Origin: Pseudomaricurvus hydrocarbonicus
Lineage (GTDB): Bacteria; Pseudomonadota; Gammaproteobacteria; Pseudomonadales; Cellvibrionaceae
DNA: 64,000 nt
NCBI RefSeq assembly: GCF_011602365.1
Contig: NZ_JAAONZ010000018.1
Location: forward strand, 1-64,000
Direction: 5' to 3'
Shown here: positions 45,553 through 54,660 of the stretch, piece by piece
How the letters are laid out: each line of letters opens with the position of its first letter
Numbering within the stretch: position 1 is the first letter of the stretch
Translations under genes and position numbers: made by a program
The notes under the pieces: generated by a model
What the model saw: only the letters and a program-made list of their open reading frames with translations
Database searches by the model: none
Told to the model about the DNA's origin: nothing

Positions 45553-45915
45553 TCACTGTCGCAACTCCCAGGCGGACAAAAATGGCACAATGGACACGTA
45601 CAGTACCGCCGCCACCACAATCAGCATCGCAACCACCCGCAACGGATAACGCAACCAGTGCCGTAGCAACGGTTCCGGAGGGTTGAGCTGAGCCTGCTGG
45701 CGGGTACGCTCCAAGCGCTGCTCCTGATAGCTGTCGATCAGCGCTTTGGCCTGCTCCAGTTGACGATCATCCTTTAACCAGATTGCCGCCAGCGAGACGC
45801 CCCAGTTGCCGGCGGTGGTTTCATAATAATCAACGTTGGCTGCAGCCAGTAATTCTCGAACCTCCATCGCCTCGTCGTCAGGAACACCATTCAACTTAAA
45901 CAACAATTCAGCCAT
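45553..45915 (-). CDS. DUF6164-like small membrane protein
   Basis: 120 residues: an N-terminal signal-transducer-like domain (LFKLNGVPDDEAMEVRELLAAANVDYYET, resembling DUF2007/DUF6164 folds) and one C-terminal helix (VVAMLIVVAAVLYVSIVPFL). I recall this pattern as DUF6164 but have not verified it. Function unknown. It is convergent with the PP2C/kinase gene. Confidence 0.78.
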   Translation of the reverse strand: MAELLFKLNGVPDDEAMEVRELLAAANVDYYETTAGNWGVSLAAIWLKDDRQLEQAKALIDSYQEQRLERTRQQAQLNPPEPLLRHWLRYPLRVVAMLIVVAAVLYVSIVPFLSAWELRQ

Positions 45916-46051
45916 CGTTCGATCAACCTTTGTCAGCAGCCAGCACAGGGGAGGCAGAGTATACCCTGCCGGACCGCAAAAAGCCGGAGCCTGACATCAA
46001 GCGAACGTCAAACCGGGCAGCCGCATTCAGTGAGTCGGCGGGCCAATGGCA

Positions 46052-46711
46052 TCAGCTGAGCCAGACTCGCTGCTCCAGTTTCAGCGGCGCAGCGGGGGCA
46101 CTGGCCTCGTAAGACAACAAATCCAGTGAGGAAACGGCCAGTTTGAGCGGCATGGTATCGATGGCCACGCTAAAGTCGGCGCCCACCACGGAAGATTCAA
46201 AGCGATCCCGATAAAGCCCCAGGGTGATGTGTGGGCAATAGATGCTGCTGCGGAAGTCATCGCCATTAAGTAGTAACAATTCGCGCAACCCGCCGAGCAG
46301 GTTATGGTCATCGCCTATCTCCAGAAACGGTGCCGAGGCAAAACTGTTCACCCCGCCCACGTCCAGGTGAAAAGGCGCAATCTCCGCCTGCTGCAAACGC
46401 TCCAGCTGGCGCTGCAACATGGCCGGAGTAAAGTCATCGTTGTGCGCTGAGGTCAGATCCTGGGGCTGCCAGAAACCACACACCGCGACCGTGAGGTGCA
46501 ATTGACGGTGGTAGTCAGGCCTTAGGTAGCCGGCATAATGTTGCTGCGCCTGCTGCCAGCGGCGACAGATGTCATCTGAATCAACACTGATGGCCCAGCA
46601 ATAGTAATGCCTTCGCCCTTTGTGCCAGTCGGGATGATCACCCGGCAAGGAAGGCAGGGTAAAACGCGCATCGAGAAACTCTTGGTAGACCTGTGGATAG
46701 TAAAATGACAC
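46052..46711 (-). CDS. 2H phosphoesterase (LigT-like) family protein
   Basis: 219 residues with the two HxT motifs that define the 2H phosphoesterase fold, LHLTVAVCGF and PHITLGLY, about 100 residues apart. Members act on cyclic phosphates or 2'-5' bonds; the substrate here is unknown. I prefer the GTG at 46711, directly after AGGAGG, which gives MSFYYPQVYQ; an ATG 33 bases further up is in frame but would put AGGAGG inside the gene. Confidence 0.8.
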   Translation of the reverse strand: MSFYYPQVYQEFLDARFTLPSLPGDHPDWHKGRRHYYCWAISVDSDDICRRWQQAQQHYAGYLRPDYHRQLHLTVAVCGFWQPQDLTSAHNDDFTPAMLQRQLERLQQAEIAPFHLDVGGVNSFASAPFLEIGDDHNLLGGLRELLLLNGDDFRSSIYCPHITLGLYRDRFESSVVGADFSVAIDTMPLKLAVSSLDLLSYEASAPAAPLKLEQRVWLS

Positions 46712-46834
46712 GAACCCTCCTGACACCGGCGAAACAAAGCCCACTGTAACTTAATGAGCCCTATAACCCAATCCCGTAGCCCAGGGTATCGAGGGCGCCG
46801 GACGCCGGAAAACATGAACGACAAGTGCGTCAGA

Positions 46835-46875
46835 AGAAAACCCAACAAGCCCGCAGAGTGCGAGCTTGTTGGGTT
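46835..46875 (-). terminator. Rho-independent terminator of phaC
   Basis: A perfect 12-bp stem (AACCCAACAAGC at 46839-46850, GCTTGTTGGGTT at 46864-46875) followed on the minus strand by TTTTCTTCT, 31 bases beyond the phaC stop. Confidence 0.9.
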
Positions 46876-46906
46876 GATTATCGATGAGGGCAGCCGCAGG
46901 AAACGC

Positions 46907-49252
46907 TTAGGCCACCTTTTCGTTCACGTACAGACCCGGTGCTGGCGAGAGTACCGGGTGCTTGTCACTGCCCAGTCGCTGCGGGGCAAAACGCTGCTTA
47001 CCAGAGCGCCCCTGTTGCTGTAACCATCCCTGCCAATGCTCCCACCAGCTGCCGGAGTTTTTGGTGGCCGTCTGCATCCACTGGTCGGGGCCTTCCACCG
47101 ACAAGGTGGATTGTTCATTGGTGTAGTAATGGGTGTTGGCAATACCCGGTGGACGCAAAATACTCTGAATATGACCGCTGGTACTCAGCACAAAGGTGCA
47201 CTTGCTATCGACCAACTCGGGGACCTGAAAGCATTTTTTCCAGGGCATCAGGTAGTCCTCATCCCCGCCAACACAGTAAAAGTCCATCGAGATCTTTTTG
47301 ATGTCAATGGGATACCCCTTCACCGTCAGTTGATTGGCGGACACAAACGCATCCTTGATGAAGATGTCCAAAAAGTCACTGTGCAAGCCTGCGGGCAACC
47401 GGGTTGAATCATTATCCCAGTAGAGCACATCGAGTTGAGGAGGCTCTTTACCCAACAGATAGTTGTTGATCCAGAAATTCCACACCAGATCTGTGGGCCG
47501 CAACCATGAGAAGATGTGCGACAACGCCTTGCCATCCATGAAGCCATTGACTGCGGAGATCTTGCGGCTCAACTCAACCGTTTGACGCGACGCAAACAAA
47601 CCCAATTCAAAGCTTTGATCGGCTTGCAGTGCCGTCACAAACAGGGAGTGTGAGTGTACCAGAGGTTTTTTCGCCGCCTCCAGGTAACCCAGCAGCGCCA
47701 TGGACGTTAGACCACCCGCACAGGCACTGGCAAGATTGACCTGATCGTTGCCGGTGATTTCGCACATGACTTCCAGCGCCGTTTCCAGCTCCGACACATA
47801 GCGATCCAGATTCCACTGGCTGTGGTGTTTCGACGGGTTGCGCCAGCTAATGATAAACGGCTGTACCCCCTGATCTTTCAAATACCGAACCAGGCTGTTT
47901 TTAGGGGTTAAATCAAAGATGTAAAATTTGTTCAGTTGCGGCGGCACAATCAGCACAGGCCGCTCACAGATGACCTGATCATCGTTCATCTTGTATTGAA
48001 TCAGTTCCAGCACTTCAGTGCGATGCACCACCGCGCCTTCCGTGTCAGCAAGATCTTTGCCGAGTTCATAGGATCCCGGGCGCACCTGACTGGGCATGCC
48101 ATGATTGGTGCGTACATCCCCCACCAGATTCTTGATGCCAGAAACCACACTTTTGCCGCCGGTCTGATAGGCGCGTTTTACCGCCACCGGGTTTAACGGT
48201 GAGTTGGTGGGCGACAGCATGGCGCTCATCTGTTCATGGATAAAACGGGCTCGACGGCGATCTGTCTCCTCCATGTCCAGGTCTTCAACCCAGCCGGACA
48301 CTTCTTTGTCCCAGGCCAGATAGGCTTGCATGACAGAACGGTAGGCAAAATTATCTTTCCACACCGCGTCGCGGAAACGCTTGTCACTGCGCACAGGCTC
48401 CATGGTCGACTTCGACTGCACAATATTAAACAGCTCTTTGGCAAAATTGGTGTAGTGATGCACAAACACATCGGGCTGTTTAACCGTTTGCAGGAAAAAC
48501 CGTGAGGTGGCCTCAAACAGGCTTTTGCCCTGAAAGGGGCCCTCTTGGGCAGACTCACGGTATTTTTTGTATTTGCGATATTTCTCAGGCACCTTGGCGT
48601 GCAAGCGGGGTTGTTGTTCCGTCCCGGCATCCGCTGTCAGGGTGTCAGCCACGTCAGCCTCGATAACGGCGTCGGCCATCGGCTCCCGCTTCAAGCGGGA
48701 ATAGGCCGCCGCCTGACTTTCATCCAAATCGTACTGTTTGCGCAGGCCATCGGCAAACTGGTTTAACGCCAGAGAGCTTTTCCTGAGGCGATCGAGACTG
48801 GACTCCAGTGCGGTTGGGGCTGAGGCCTCAACATCTTCCGCCTCAAAAGCTTCTTCGGCCAGCTGCTCTGACTCGGTCGCGTCTTCCAACAAGCTTGTAC
48901 TTTCCACTGATGATGGATCCAATGCAGGAGCACTTTCCGCAGCGCTGGAGTTGGTTTCTGAGGACAAAGTGTCGAGCGACCTCGCCTCGTGATCCGCAAC
49001 CGAATTAGGGCTCTGAATAAACGGGGGGCTGACTTCTGGACTGTTGGCGCTTAACACGCCCTTATTGGGGTAGCTGCCACAAGGCTGGACAGATTGCCTG
49101 GTGTAGCTGTGTGATCCATGGTTTTTTTTAGCCAGTTTTTCAGGAATAGTTTCAGCAGCGTCTTTTTGGACAACATCAAGCTCTGAGAAAATCTCCGGCT
49201 TTACTGACGTTCCATTGTCACCAATACCCGGTACTGCGCTCACATGGTTCAT
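46907..49252 (-). CDS. phaC: Polyhydroxyalkanoate synthase with a long acidic N-terminal extension
   Basis: Polymerises (R)-3-hydroxyacyl-CoA on the surface of PHA granules. The last 590 residues match PhaC: VLIVPPQLNKFYIFDL, the nucleophile box LASACAGGLTSMA with Cys511, GGDEDYLMPW (aspartate) and STSGHIQSILRPPG (histidine). The box starts with Ala where most have Gly. Residues 1-200 are a Ser/Glu/Ala-rich, probably disordered extension, so the total of 781 exceeds usual lengths (560-600). It is 84 bases downstream of the phasin gene, probably one transcript. Confidence 0.93.
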   Translation of the reverse strand: MNHVSAVPGIGDNGTSVKPEIFSELDVVQKDAAETIPEKLAKKNHGSHSYTRQSVQPCGSYPNKGVLSANSPEVSPPFIQSPNSVADHEARSLDTLSSETNSSAAESAPALDPSSVESTSLLEDATESEQLAEEAFEAEDVEASAPTALESSLDRLRKSSLALNQFADGLRKQYDLDESQAAAYSRLKREPMADAVIEADVADTLTADAGTEQQPRLHAKVPEKYRKYKKYRESAQEGPFQGKSLFEATSRFFLQTVKQPDVFVHHYTNFAKELFNIVQSKSTMEPVRSDKRFRDAVWKDNFAYRSVMQAYLAWDKEVSGWVEDLDMEETDRRRARFIHEQMSAMLSPTNSPLNPVAVKRAYQTGGKSVVSGIKNLVGDVRTNHGMPSQVRPGSYELGKDLADTEGAVVHRTEVLELIQYKMNDDQVICERPVLIVPPQLNKFYIFDLTPKNSLVRYLKDQGVQPFIISWRNPSKHHSQWNLDRYVSELETALEVMCEITGNDQVNLASACAGGLTSMALLGYLEAAKKPLVHSHSLFVTALQADQSFELGLFASRQTVELSRKISAVNGFMDGKALSHIFSWLRPTDLVWNFWINNYLLGKEPPQLDVLYWDNDSTRLPAGLHSDFLDIFIKDAFVSANQLTVKGYPIDIKKISMDFYCVGGDEDYLMPWKKCFQVPELVDSKCTFVLSTSGHIQSILRPPGIANTHYYTNEQSTLSVEGPDQWMQTATKNSGSWWEHWQGWLQQQGRSGKQRFAPQRLGSDKHPVLSPAPGLYVNEKVA

Positions 49253-49336
49253 AATCAGAATTCACCTTTCGTTCAGAGTTACCTCCAGGCATTCAACAAA
49301 ACCCTTTGAAGAATGCCCTCTACCAGCCAATCACAC

Positions 49337-49864
49337 TCACGCTACGGAAGATTGGCTATCTGCCTTGGTTGACTTCTTGGCCCGACTGGCAGACGTGGCC
49401 TTTTTTTCCTGCAGCTGGGTCGACAGCTCAGTAATGGAGTCGGCCATGTCTTTCATTAACATTGTCATTTGATCCATGTCTTTGCGGCTTGGTACACCAA
49501 TGAAATGCAGGGAGCGGTTCACACCTTTATCGATGATCTGTTCAACGTCCTCCATCTTTTCATGAGCCTTGGATTTGATGTCTTCACTGGCGGACGTTAA
49601 TTTGGCTTTGGGGAAATCAAATTTCTGGGTGATTTTGGTTTTCGCCTTTAGTTCGACTTTCTCACCTTTGGCCGCCATTTTTTTGCTGAATTCGGCGACA
49701 TTCTCTTCCAGGGTCAAGGCAGAGCCAAGAGCGGTGTACCAGGCGTACTTGTAAAAGCTGCCGACCCCGGACAAAACTTTACCGGCACTGCTTTTTCCAG
49801 CCGACAAAATTCCCATCGGCACATCCATAACTTTTTCGGAATCCATGGTTTTTAATTCAGACAT
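49337..49864 (-). CDS. Phasin (PHA granule-associated protein)
   Basis: 175-residue coat protein of PHA granules. The helical N-terminal half (GSFYKYAWYTALGSALTLEENVAEFSKKMAAKG) is typical of the PhaI/PhaF phasins, and the end is a short lysine/alanine-rich stretch (KKATSASRAKKSTKA), much shorter than the DNA-binding tail of PhaF. I start at 49864, with TGAGG six bases upstream. It precedes phaC on the same strand and is divergent from phaZ. Confidence 0.85.
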   Translation of the reverse strand: MSELKTMDSEKVMDVPMGILSAGKSSAGKVLSGVGSFYKYAWYTALGSALTLEENVAEFSKKMAAKGEKVELKAKTKITQKFDFPKAKLTSASEDIKSKAHEKMEDVEQIIDKGVNRSLHFIGVPSRKDMDQMTMLMKDMADSITELSTQLQEKKATSASRAKKSTKADSQSSVA

Positions 49865-50256
49865 ATCTAACCTCATAAATTTGCAGAGCCCACTAATGAG
49901 CGATAACTGGATTGGACATCAGAAAGTGGAAGCGGCGTCCTTGCCCCAGCTACTCCTTGGTAACGGCGGTCAACAATGCATCCAAATTCATTCGGTACAG
50001 GTCAAAAGTAAGAGCATATCCAGGCACTGTCAATGAACAACAGATGAAAAAAACATTAAATTTTTAAACACCAAAAAACTGCATTACAGACGTGCAACAC
50101 AAGTGTCATCATGCTGCAACATGGCGCACTAAATAGTGAAAAATGTGCCACTCTTTCATTGAAGTAAATAATTTGTCACAGACTCTTGCTAAAAGATTTG
50201 CCACTGACATACTGGTGCTCTACAGATGAAAGGGCGAGCGATAAGGAATCCTGGGT
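49865..50256. other. Divergent promoter region between phasin and phaZ
   Basis: 392 bases, AT-rich between 50036 and 50220, with no gene. It must hold the promoters of both PHA units. A near-perfect dyad CACTAAATAGTG at 50127-50138 is a candidate operator; no regulator gene is next to it. Confidence 0.5.
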
Positions 50257-51087
50257 TTGGAAATTGAAGAATGCTTTGTTGAAGTCATGGGACTTCAAAT
50301 CCATGTAGCCAGAAAGCCCGATTCCAGTGAGCGCCCGCTGTTATTATTTAACGGCATCGGTGCTAACCTGGAAATCTTGATTCCGCTTATGCAGGAATTG
50401 AAGGGCATTGAATGCATCACCTTTGACATGCCTGGGATCGGTTTATCCGAGGTGCCAAGATTACCCATGCGTTTTAAAGCCCTGGCCAAATTATCCGCGC
50501 AGATCCTAGACCACTTCGGCTACGGTCAGGTTGACGCGTTAGGTGTTTCCTGGGGCGGAGCGATGGCACAGGAATTTGCTCACCGTCATCACAAACGCTG
50601 TCAAAATCTGATCCTGGCGGCAACCAGCGCCGGCGCCATTATGGTCCCGGGCAAGCCCTCGGTGTTCATGAAACTGACCAACCCCAAGCGCTACTTTGAC
50701 AAGGATTACCTCAAGGACATCGCCCAGCACATTTACGGCGGAGAATTGCGCAAAGATCCGGAGCTGATGAACGAGTACACGGAACGAGTGCGGCCACCAA
50801 AATCCAGCCAGGGGTATTTGTACCAGCTCTATGCCGGCGCCTATTGGACCAGCATTCACTGGCTGCACAAATTGCCGCAACCAACGCTGATTCTGGCGGG
50901 CACTGACGACCCGCTGGTGCCGGTGGTCAACGCCAGAATTTTGCACAGTCGCATTCCCAACAGCCAGCTGATTGAAATCGACTGTGGACATCTGCTGCTC
51001 ATGACTAAAATGTCAGAGGTGGCACCCATGATTACCGATTTTTTGACTTACTCGAATCCCGCCGTAAAATTGGCCGTCGTACACTGA
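50257..51087 (+). CDS. phaZ: Intracellular PHA depolymerase (PhaZ-like)
   Basis: 276-residue alpha/beta hydrolase whose nucleophile elbow GVSWGG matches the medium-chain-length PHA depolymerases of pseudomonads. The acid is in LAGTDDPLVPV and the histidine in IDCGHLLLM. It would mobilise the polymer made by PhaC. The start is TTG at 50257 with AAGGA nine bases before. The next in-frame ATG (50287) would remove the first beta strand, and the ATG at 50226 is out of frame. The rare start may keep expression low. Confidence 0.88.
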   Translation: MEIEECFVEVMGLQIHVARKPDSSERPLLLFNGIGANLEILIPLMQELKGIECITFDMPGIGLSEVPRLPMRFKALAKLSAQILDHFGYGQVDALGVSWGGAMAQEFAHRHHKRCQNLILAATSAGAIMVPGKPSVFMKLTNPKRYFDKDYLKDIAQHIYGGELRKDPELMNEYTERVRPPKSSQGYLYQLYAGAYWTSIHWLHKLPQPTLILAGTDDPLVPVVNARILHSRIPNSQLIEIDCGHLLLMTKMSEVAPMITDFLTYSNPAVKLAVVH

Positions 51088-51106
51088 GCCTTCAGGACAA
51101 GTGAAT

Positions 51107-51919
51107 ATGAATATGTTGTTGCCAACCATTCTCTTCCTTGCTTTTTGCCTGTGGACACTGTTCCACTGGCAGACGCTGCCCACTCTCCTGAAAAATGAAT
51201 CCGAAGAAGAGCACTGGCCGCTGAGCATTCACCACACCGCCACGCCGGCCCGCATGGTCATCATGACCTTGCTCTACACCCTGTTTTCCTATTCCCTGCT
51301 GTTCATTCTGAGCCGCATCCTGATGCTGTTTTTGAGTGCCGCCCTGGCGCCGTGGGTTGCTCTGGCGATATTAATTGGCAGCCACTTTGCCCCCTATATG
51401 TCAGGCTTGTGCGCGTATGTGCGCTATTTTTTCCAGCGCCACCTGTTTTTCCCCTCGCTGCCCAGCCATCAGGAAGACTCCATCATCCGCACCCTGATGT
51501 CTCAGGCACCGGAAGGCAAAACCACCGCCAAAGAGATTTCTTACCTGCACAATCTGATTCGTGGGGAGTTTAAGGCCATACACGCTTTCAACCTGATGGC
51601 CCTGAAAAATGAAGGCCAGCTGGTCAAACGCGAGTTTAAGAAAATGCGCCTCAGCGGGCTGATCGAAAACGAAACACCGACCCCGGATGAGCAGCAGCAG
51701 ATGCGCTTCCACCTCTACGCCTGCTACCGGCTGCTGACCCGCATCACGCTGGCCAGACACTGGGCCGGCCGCGATCGCCGCCGCGCCTTTCGTCGACTGG
51801 GCTACACCATTAATACCGGTGATGGTGAAATTTACGCTCGCTGCCGCCGTTTGAAACACGCCATCACGCAGCTTGTCTTACACCGGGGCCACCATCACGG
51901 AGTGAAGGCCAAGCGCTAA
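51107..51919 (+). CDS. Membrane protein of unknown function in the PHA locus
   Basis: 270 residues. Helix 1 (LLPTILFLAFCLWTLFHW) and two further helices around residues 50-105 are followed by a soluble, arginine/lysine-rich C-terminal half ending HHHGVKAKR. I recognise no family. It begins 19 bases after phaZ on the same strand, so co-transcription is likely and a role in storage polymer handling is possible. The start is at ATG 51107 (AGGA nine bases before); GTG 51101 is an alternative. Confidence 0.75.
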   Translation: MNMLLPTILFLAFCLWTLFHWQTLPTLLKNESEEEHWPLSIHHTATPARMVIMTLLYTLFSYSLLFILSRILMLFLSAALAPWVALAILIGSHFAPYMSGLCAYVRYFFQRHLFFPSLPSHQEDSIIRTLMSQAPEGKTTAKEISYLHNLIRGEFKAIHAFNLMALKNEGQLVKREFKKMRLSGLIENETPTPDEQQQMRFHLYACYRLLTRITLARHWAGRDRRRAFRRLGYTINTGDGEIYARCRRLKHAITQLVLHRGHHHGVKAKR

Positions 51920-51927
51920 AAGTGGCA

Positions 51928-51969
51928 AAACTAGAAACTAGAAACTAGAAACTAGAAACTAGAAACTAG
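51928..51969. repeat. 7-bp tandem repeat AAACTAG, six perfect copies
   Basis: Six uninterrupted identical heptamers directly after the membrane protein gene. Each contains CTAG. Such perfect short repeats are prone to slippage. Confidence 0.95.
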
Positions 51970-52042
51970 AGCAGCATAAGGTCGTCATTGGCGCTACCGC
52001 CAATGACTTTGCCGTGAGATGACTCGGTTCTGCCGGGTGGGG

Positions 52043-53269
52043 TTACAGCCCCATCGCCTGTTTGACGACGGCGTTCTTGAGCATGGGCAGGCTGTTGAGA
52101 CGTCGCATGCCCTCATTGCGCAGCCAGCGGACCTGCAGGTGGTCGGCGCCGAATAAACGTTTAAACCCCTCCATCACCCCCATCATCGCCAGGTTGTGAG
52201 ACTTTCGAGCCCGCTGGTAGCGCTTGAGGATAGAGGGGTCCGTCAACGGCAGTTGCCGCTGGCAGGCGCGCAGGATTTCATCGCGCATGGCACCAACATC
52301 CAGAAACCCCAGATTCACACCTTGTCCCGCCAGAGGGTGAACGGTGTGGGCCGCATCGCCCAGCAGTGCAATGCCCTCTTGAATGTAGTCAATGGCGTGA
52401 CGCTGGCGCAGGGGAAAAGCAAAGCGTTGCGCGACGTCCGTCACCTGACCCAGGCGGTGCTCAAACGCTCGCCCAAGCTCACGGGCAAATTCGTCGTCAC
52501 TCAGTGCCATCAATTCCGGCGCCCGCTCGTTATTGACCGACCAGACAATGGAACTGTAATTCACCTGCAGTCGGTCGTCGGCTTCGGTTTGAAGCGGTAA
52601 AAACGCCAGCGGTCCGGTCGGTAAAAATCGCTGCCAGGCCGTGAACTGGTGGGGCATCTCGGTGCGCACCGTGGTGACAATCGCGTGGTGGCCGTAGTTC
52701 CACTCGCGGGTGGGCATGTTGGCCAGCTCGCGAATTTTCGAGTTGGCACCATCGGCAGCCAGCAGCAAAGCGCCGGACAAATGACGGCCATCTTCCAGTA
52801 AAATCTCTATCCCGCTGTGATCCTCCAAACGCAAAACGTGTTTCACACGGGCTGGCCGCAACAGGGTAATTTGCGGATAGGCCGCCAGGCGTTGCAACAG
52901 GGCCTGACTGATCACGCTGTTCTCGACGATGTGACCCAGACAGGGTTGCTGTACCTCGCGGCAATCGAAATGAATGCTGCCGGTGCCCTCCGCGTCCCAT
53001 ACCTCCATATCCGTATACGGACAGGCGCGCTGCTGTTGTATCAGCGCCCAGGCGCCAACACTGTCCAGCAGCTCATGGGAGGCATGCGTCAACGCGACCA
53101 CCCGCGGGTCGAACTCAGCGCCACGGTACTGGCGCGGTTCCTGACCGGCCTCCACCACCGCAATACTGAGGGCGGCACCGCGCGCATCCGCCGCCAAGGC
53201 ACAAGCCATGGCACTGCCCACCAGCCCCGCGCCCACGATCACCACATCAAAATGCTCTACCGACGTCAT
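52043..53269 (-). CDS. ubiI: Ubiquinone biosynthesis hydroxylase UbiI-type
   Basis: 408-residue flavin monooxygenase that adds a ring hydroxyl (C5 in E. coli) to the ubiquinone precursor. FAD motifs: VVIVGAGLVGSAMACAL at the N-terminus, the DG motif LLLAADGANSKIRELA and GIALLGDAAHTVHPLAGQGVNLG. By position after ubiH it matches visC/ubiI. Ubi hydroxylases are hard to tell apart by eye, so UbiI rests mainly on gene order (ygfB-pepP-ubiH-ubiI). Confidence 0.88.
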   Translation of the reverse strand: MTSVEHFDVVIVGAGLVGSAMACALAADARGAALSIAVVEAGQEPRQYRGAEFDPRVVALTHASHELLDSVGAWALIQQQRACPYTDMEVWDAEGTGSIHFDCREVQQPCLGHIVENSVISQALLQRLAAYPQITLLRPARVKHVLRLEDHSGIEILLEDGRHLSGALLLAADGANSKIRELANMPTREWNYGHHAIVTTVRTEMPHQFTAWQRFLPTGPLAFLPLQTEADDRLQVNYSSIVWSVNNERAPELMALSDDEFARELGRAFEHRLGQVTDVAQRFAFPLRQRHAIDYIQEGIALLGDAAHTVHPLAGQGVNLGFLDVGAMRDEILRACQRQLPLTDPSILKRYQRARKSHNLAMMGVMEGFKRLFGADHLQVRWLRNEGMRRLNSLPMLKNAVVKQAMGL

Positions 53270-53382
53270 ACTGTTTGAATCTCAACGGATTGGTTTATCG
53301 GGCACACACTGTCCCGCGGCCGCCCGTAAAAAGGCGCCAAGGGGCTCATCTGTATGGTCTCGCCACTGCCACTCAAAATATT

Positions 53383-54660
53383 TTACAACACCACCTGGCG
53401 GCTGGCATTGCCCATGGTTTGCATGGCCAACCACTGCTTGGCCGGCGGCACGCACTCCAACCCCACAAACCCCAAACCGCGCAATGCCGCCTGCGGCAGA
53501 CCGCTGCTGGAAAACAGTCTGGTCAACTGATCACTGAAGTGGATGGTGGCCTGTTGATCAAGCGCCTGCTGTTTCAAGTATTGCTGCAACAGCGCCAACT
53601 GCCCCAGCGGCCGATCACCCGCCGGCTTCAGTGTCGCCGCCAGCGCCGCACAATCGCGCAGGGCCAGATTGAACCCCTGCCCCGCCACCGGGTGCAAAAA
53701 ATGGGCGGCATTGCCCATCACCACCACGGAGGAACGCACCTGCTCCTTGGCCACCGACAATTGCAGGGCATAGCTGTCGCGCTTACCCACACCGGTCAAC
53801 GGCCCCAGGCGGAACCCAAATCGCTGTTGCAGGCGGCTTAAAAACGCCTCATCCGACAGCGCCAGCACCTCATCGGCCAGCGCTTTCGGTTGCGTCCACA
53901 CCAGCGCACTGGTGCAGCCCTCAACGGAACCGCCCAGGGGCAGCATCGCCATGGGGCCTTCATCGGTAAAACGCTCGTAGGCGACGCCCTGATGGGGCTG
54001 GCTCAGGCTGATGTTGGTGACAATGGCGGTTTGCTGATAGTCCTTACGGTCGACATCAATCCCCAGACTGGCCCGCAGGGCCGACTGCGCGCCATCGGCG
54101 ATCACCGCCAGCTGCGTGTGCACGACAGACTGCTGCCCGGCCATCTCCACGATCAACTCCGCCCCGTCCGCCACCGGTTTCAATTGTCGAACATGAGCCG
54201 GGGAAACCAAGGTCACATTGGGGAGCGTTCGCAGGTGCTGGATCAGCACGCGGCCAATCCAGGCATTGGGAATCACATACCCCAGGGCATCGACGCCCAC
54301 CTGATGGCGATCAATCAAGGTGCCGCCAAGGTGCCCTTTGTCGGAGACGTGCACCTGCTCAATCGCAGTGGCGTATTCCCGCAACTGCGCCCAGACCCCA
54401 ACCTGCTGTAACAGCAGCACACTGCCGTGGGCAATGGCCGTCGAGCGATCGTCATAGCTGGGCTGATAGGCGGGCGCGTGATCGTCGGGTAACGGAAACG
54501 CCTCCAGCAGGGTAATCGACCAATCGGGTTCAGCGTGGGCCAGCAAGGCGGCCAGTGCCGCGCCCACCATGCCGCCACCGACAATGGCAATGTCGGTCGA
54601 GGCGACCTTACCGGCAGGCAAACCGCTGTCGCTTTGCATGTTGATCTTGGCCTCATCCAT
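53383..54660 (-). CDS. ubiH: 2-octaprenyl-6-methoxyphenol hydroxylase
   Basis: 425-residue flavin monooxygenase of ubiquinone synthesis. FAD motifs: IAIVGGGMVGAALAALLA near residue 24, LAVIADGAQSALRASLG and VVVMGNAAHFLHPVAGQGFNLALRD. GNAAH replaces the more common GDAAH, but this variant is seen in UbiH proteins. It overlaps the pepP stop by one base (TGATG-type junction), consistent with an operon. Confidence 0.9.
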   Translation of the reverse strand: MDEAKINMQSDSGLPAGKVASTDIAIVGGGMVGAALAALLAHAEPDWSITLLEAFPLPDDHAPAYQPSYDDRSTAIAHGSVLLLQQVGVWAQLREYATAIEQVHVSDKGHLGGTLIDRHQVGVDALGYVIPNAWIGRVLIQHLRTLPNVTLVSPAHVRQLKPVADGAELIVEMAGQQSVVHTQLAVIADGAQSALRASLGIDVDRKDYQQTAIVTNISLSQPHQGVAYERFTDEGPMAMLPLGGSVEGCTSALVWTQPKALADEVLALSDEAFLSRLQQRFGFRLGPLTGVGKRDSYALQLSVAKEQVRSSVVVMGNAAHFLHPVAGQGFNLALRDCAALAATLKPAGDRPLGQLALLQQYLKQQALDQQATIHFSDQLTRLFSSSGLPQAALRGLGFVGLECVPPAKQWLAMQTMGNASRQVVL

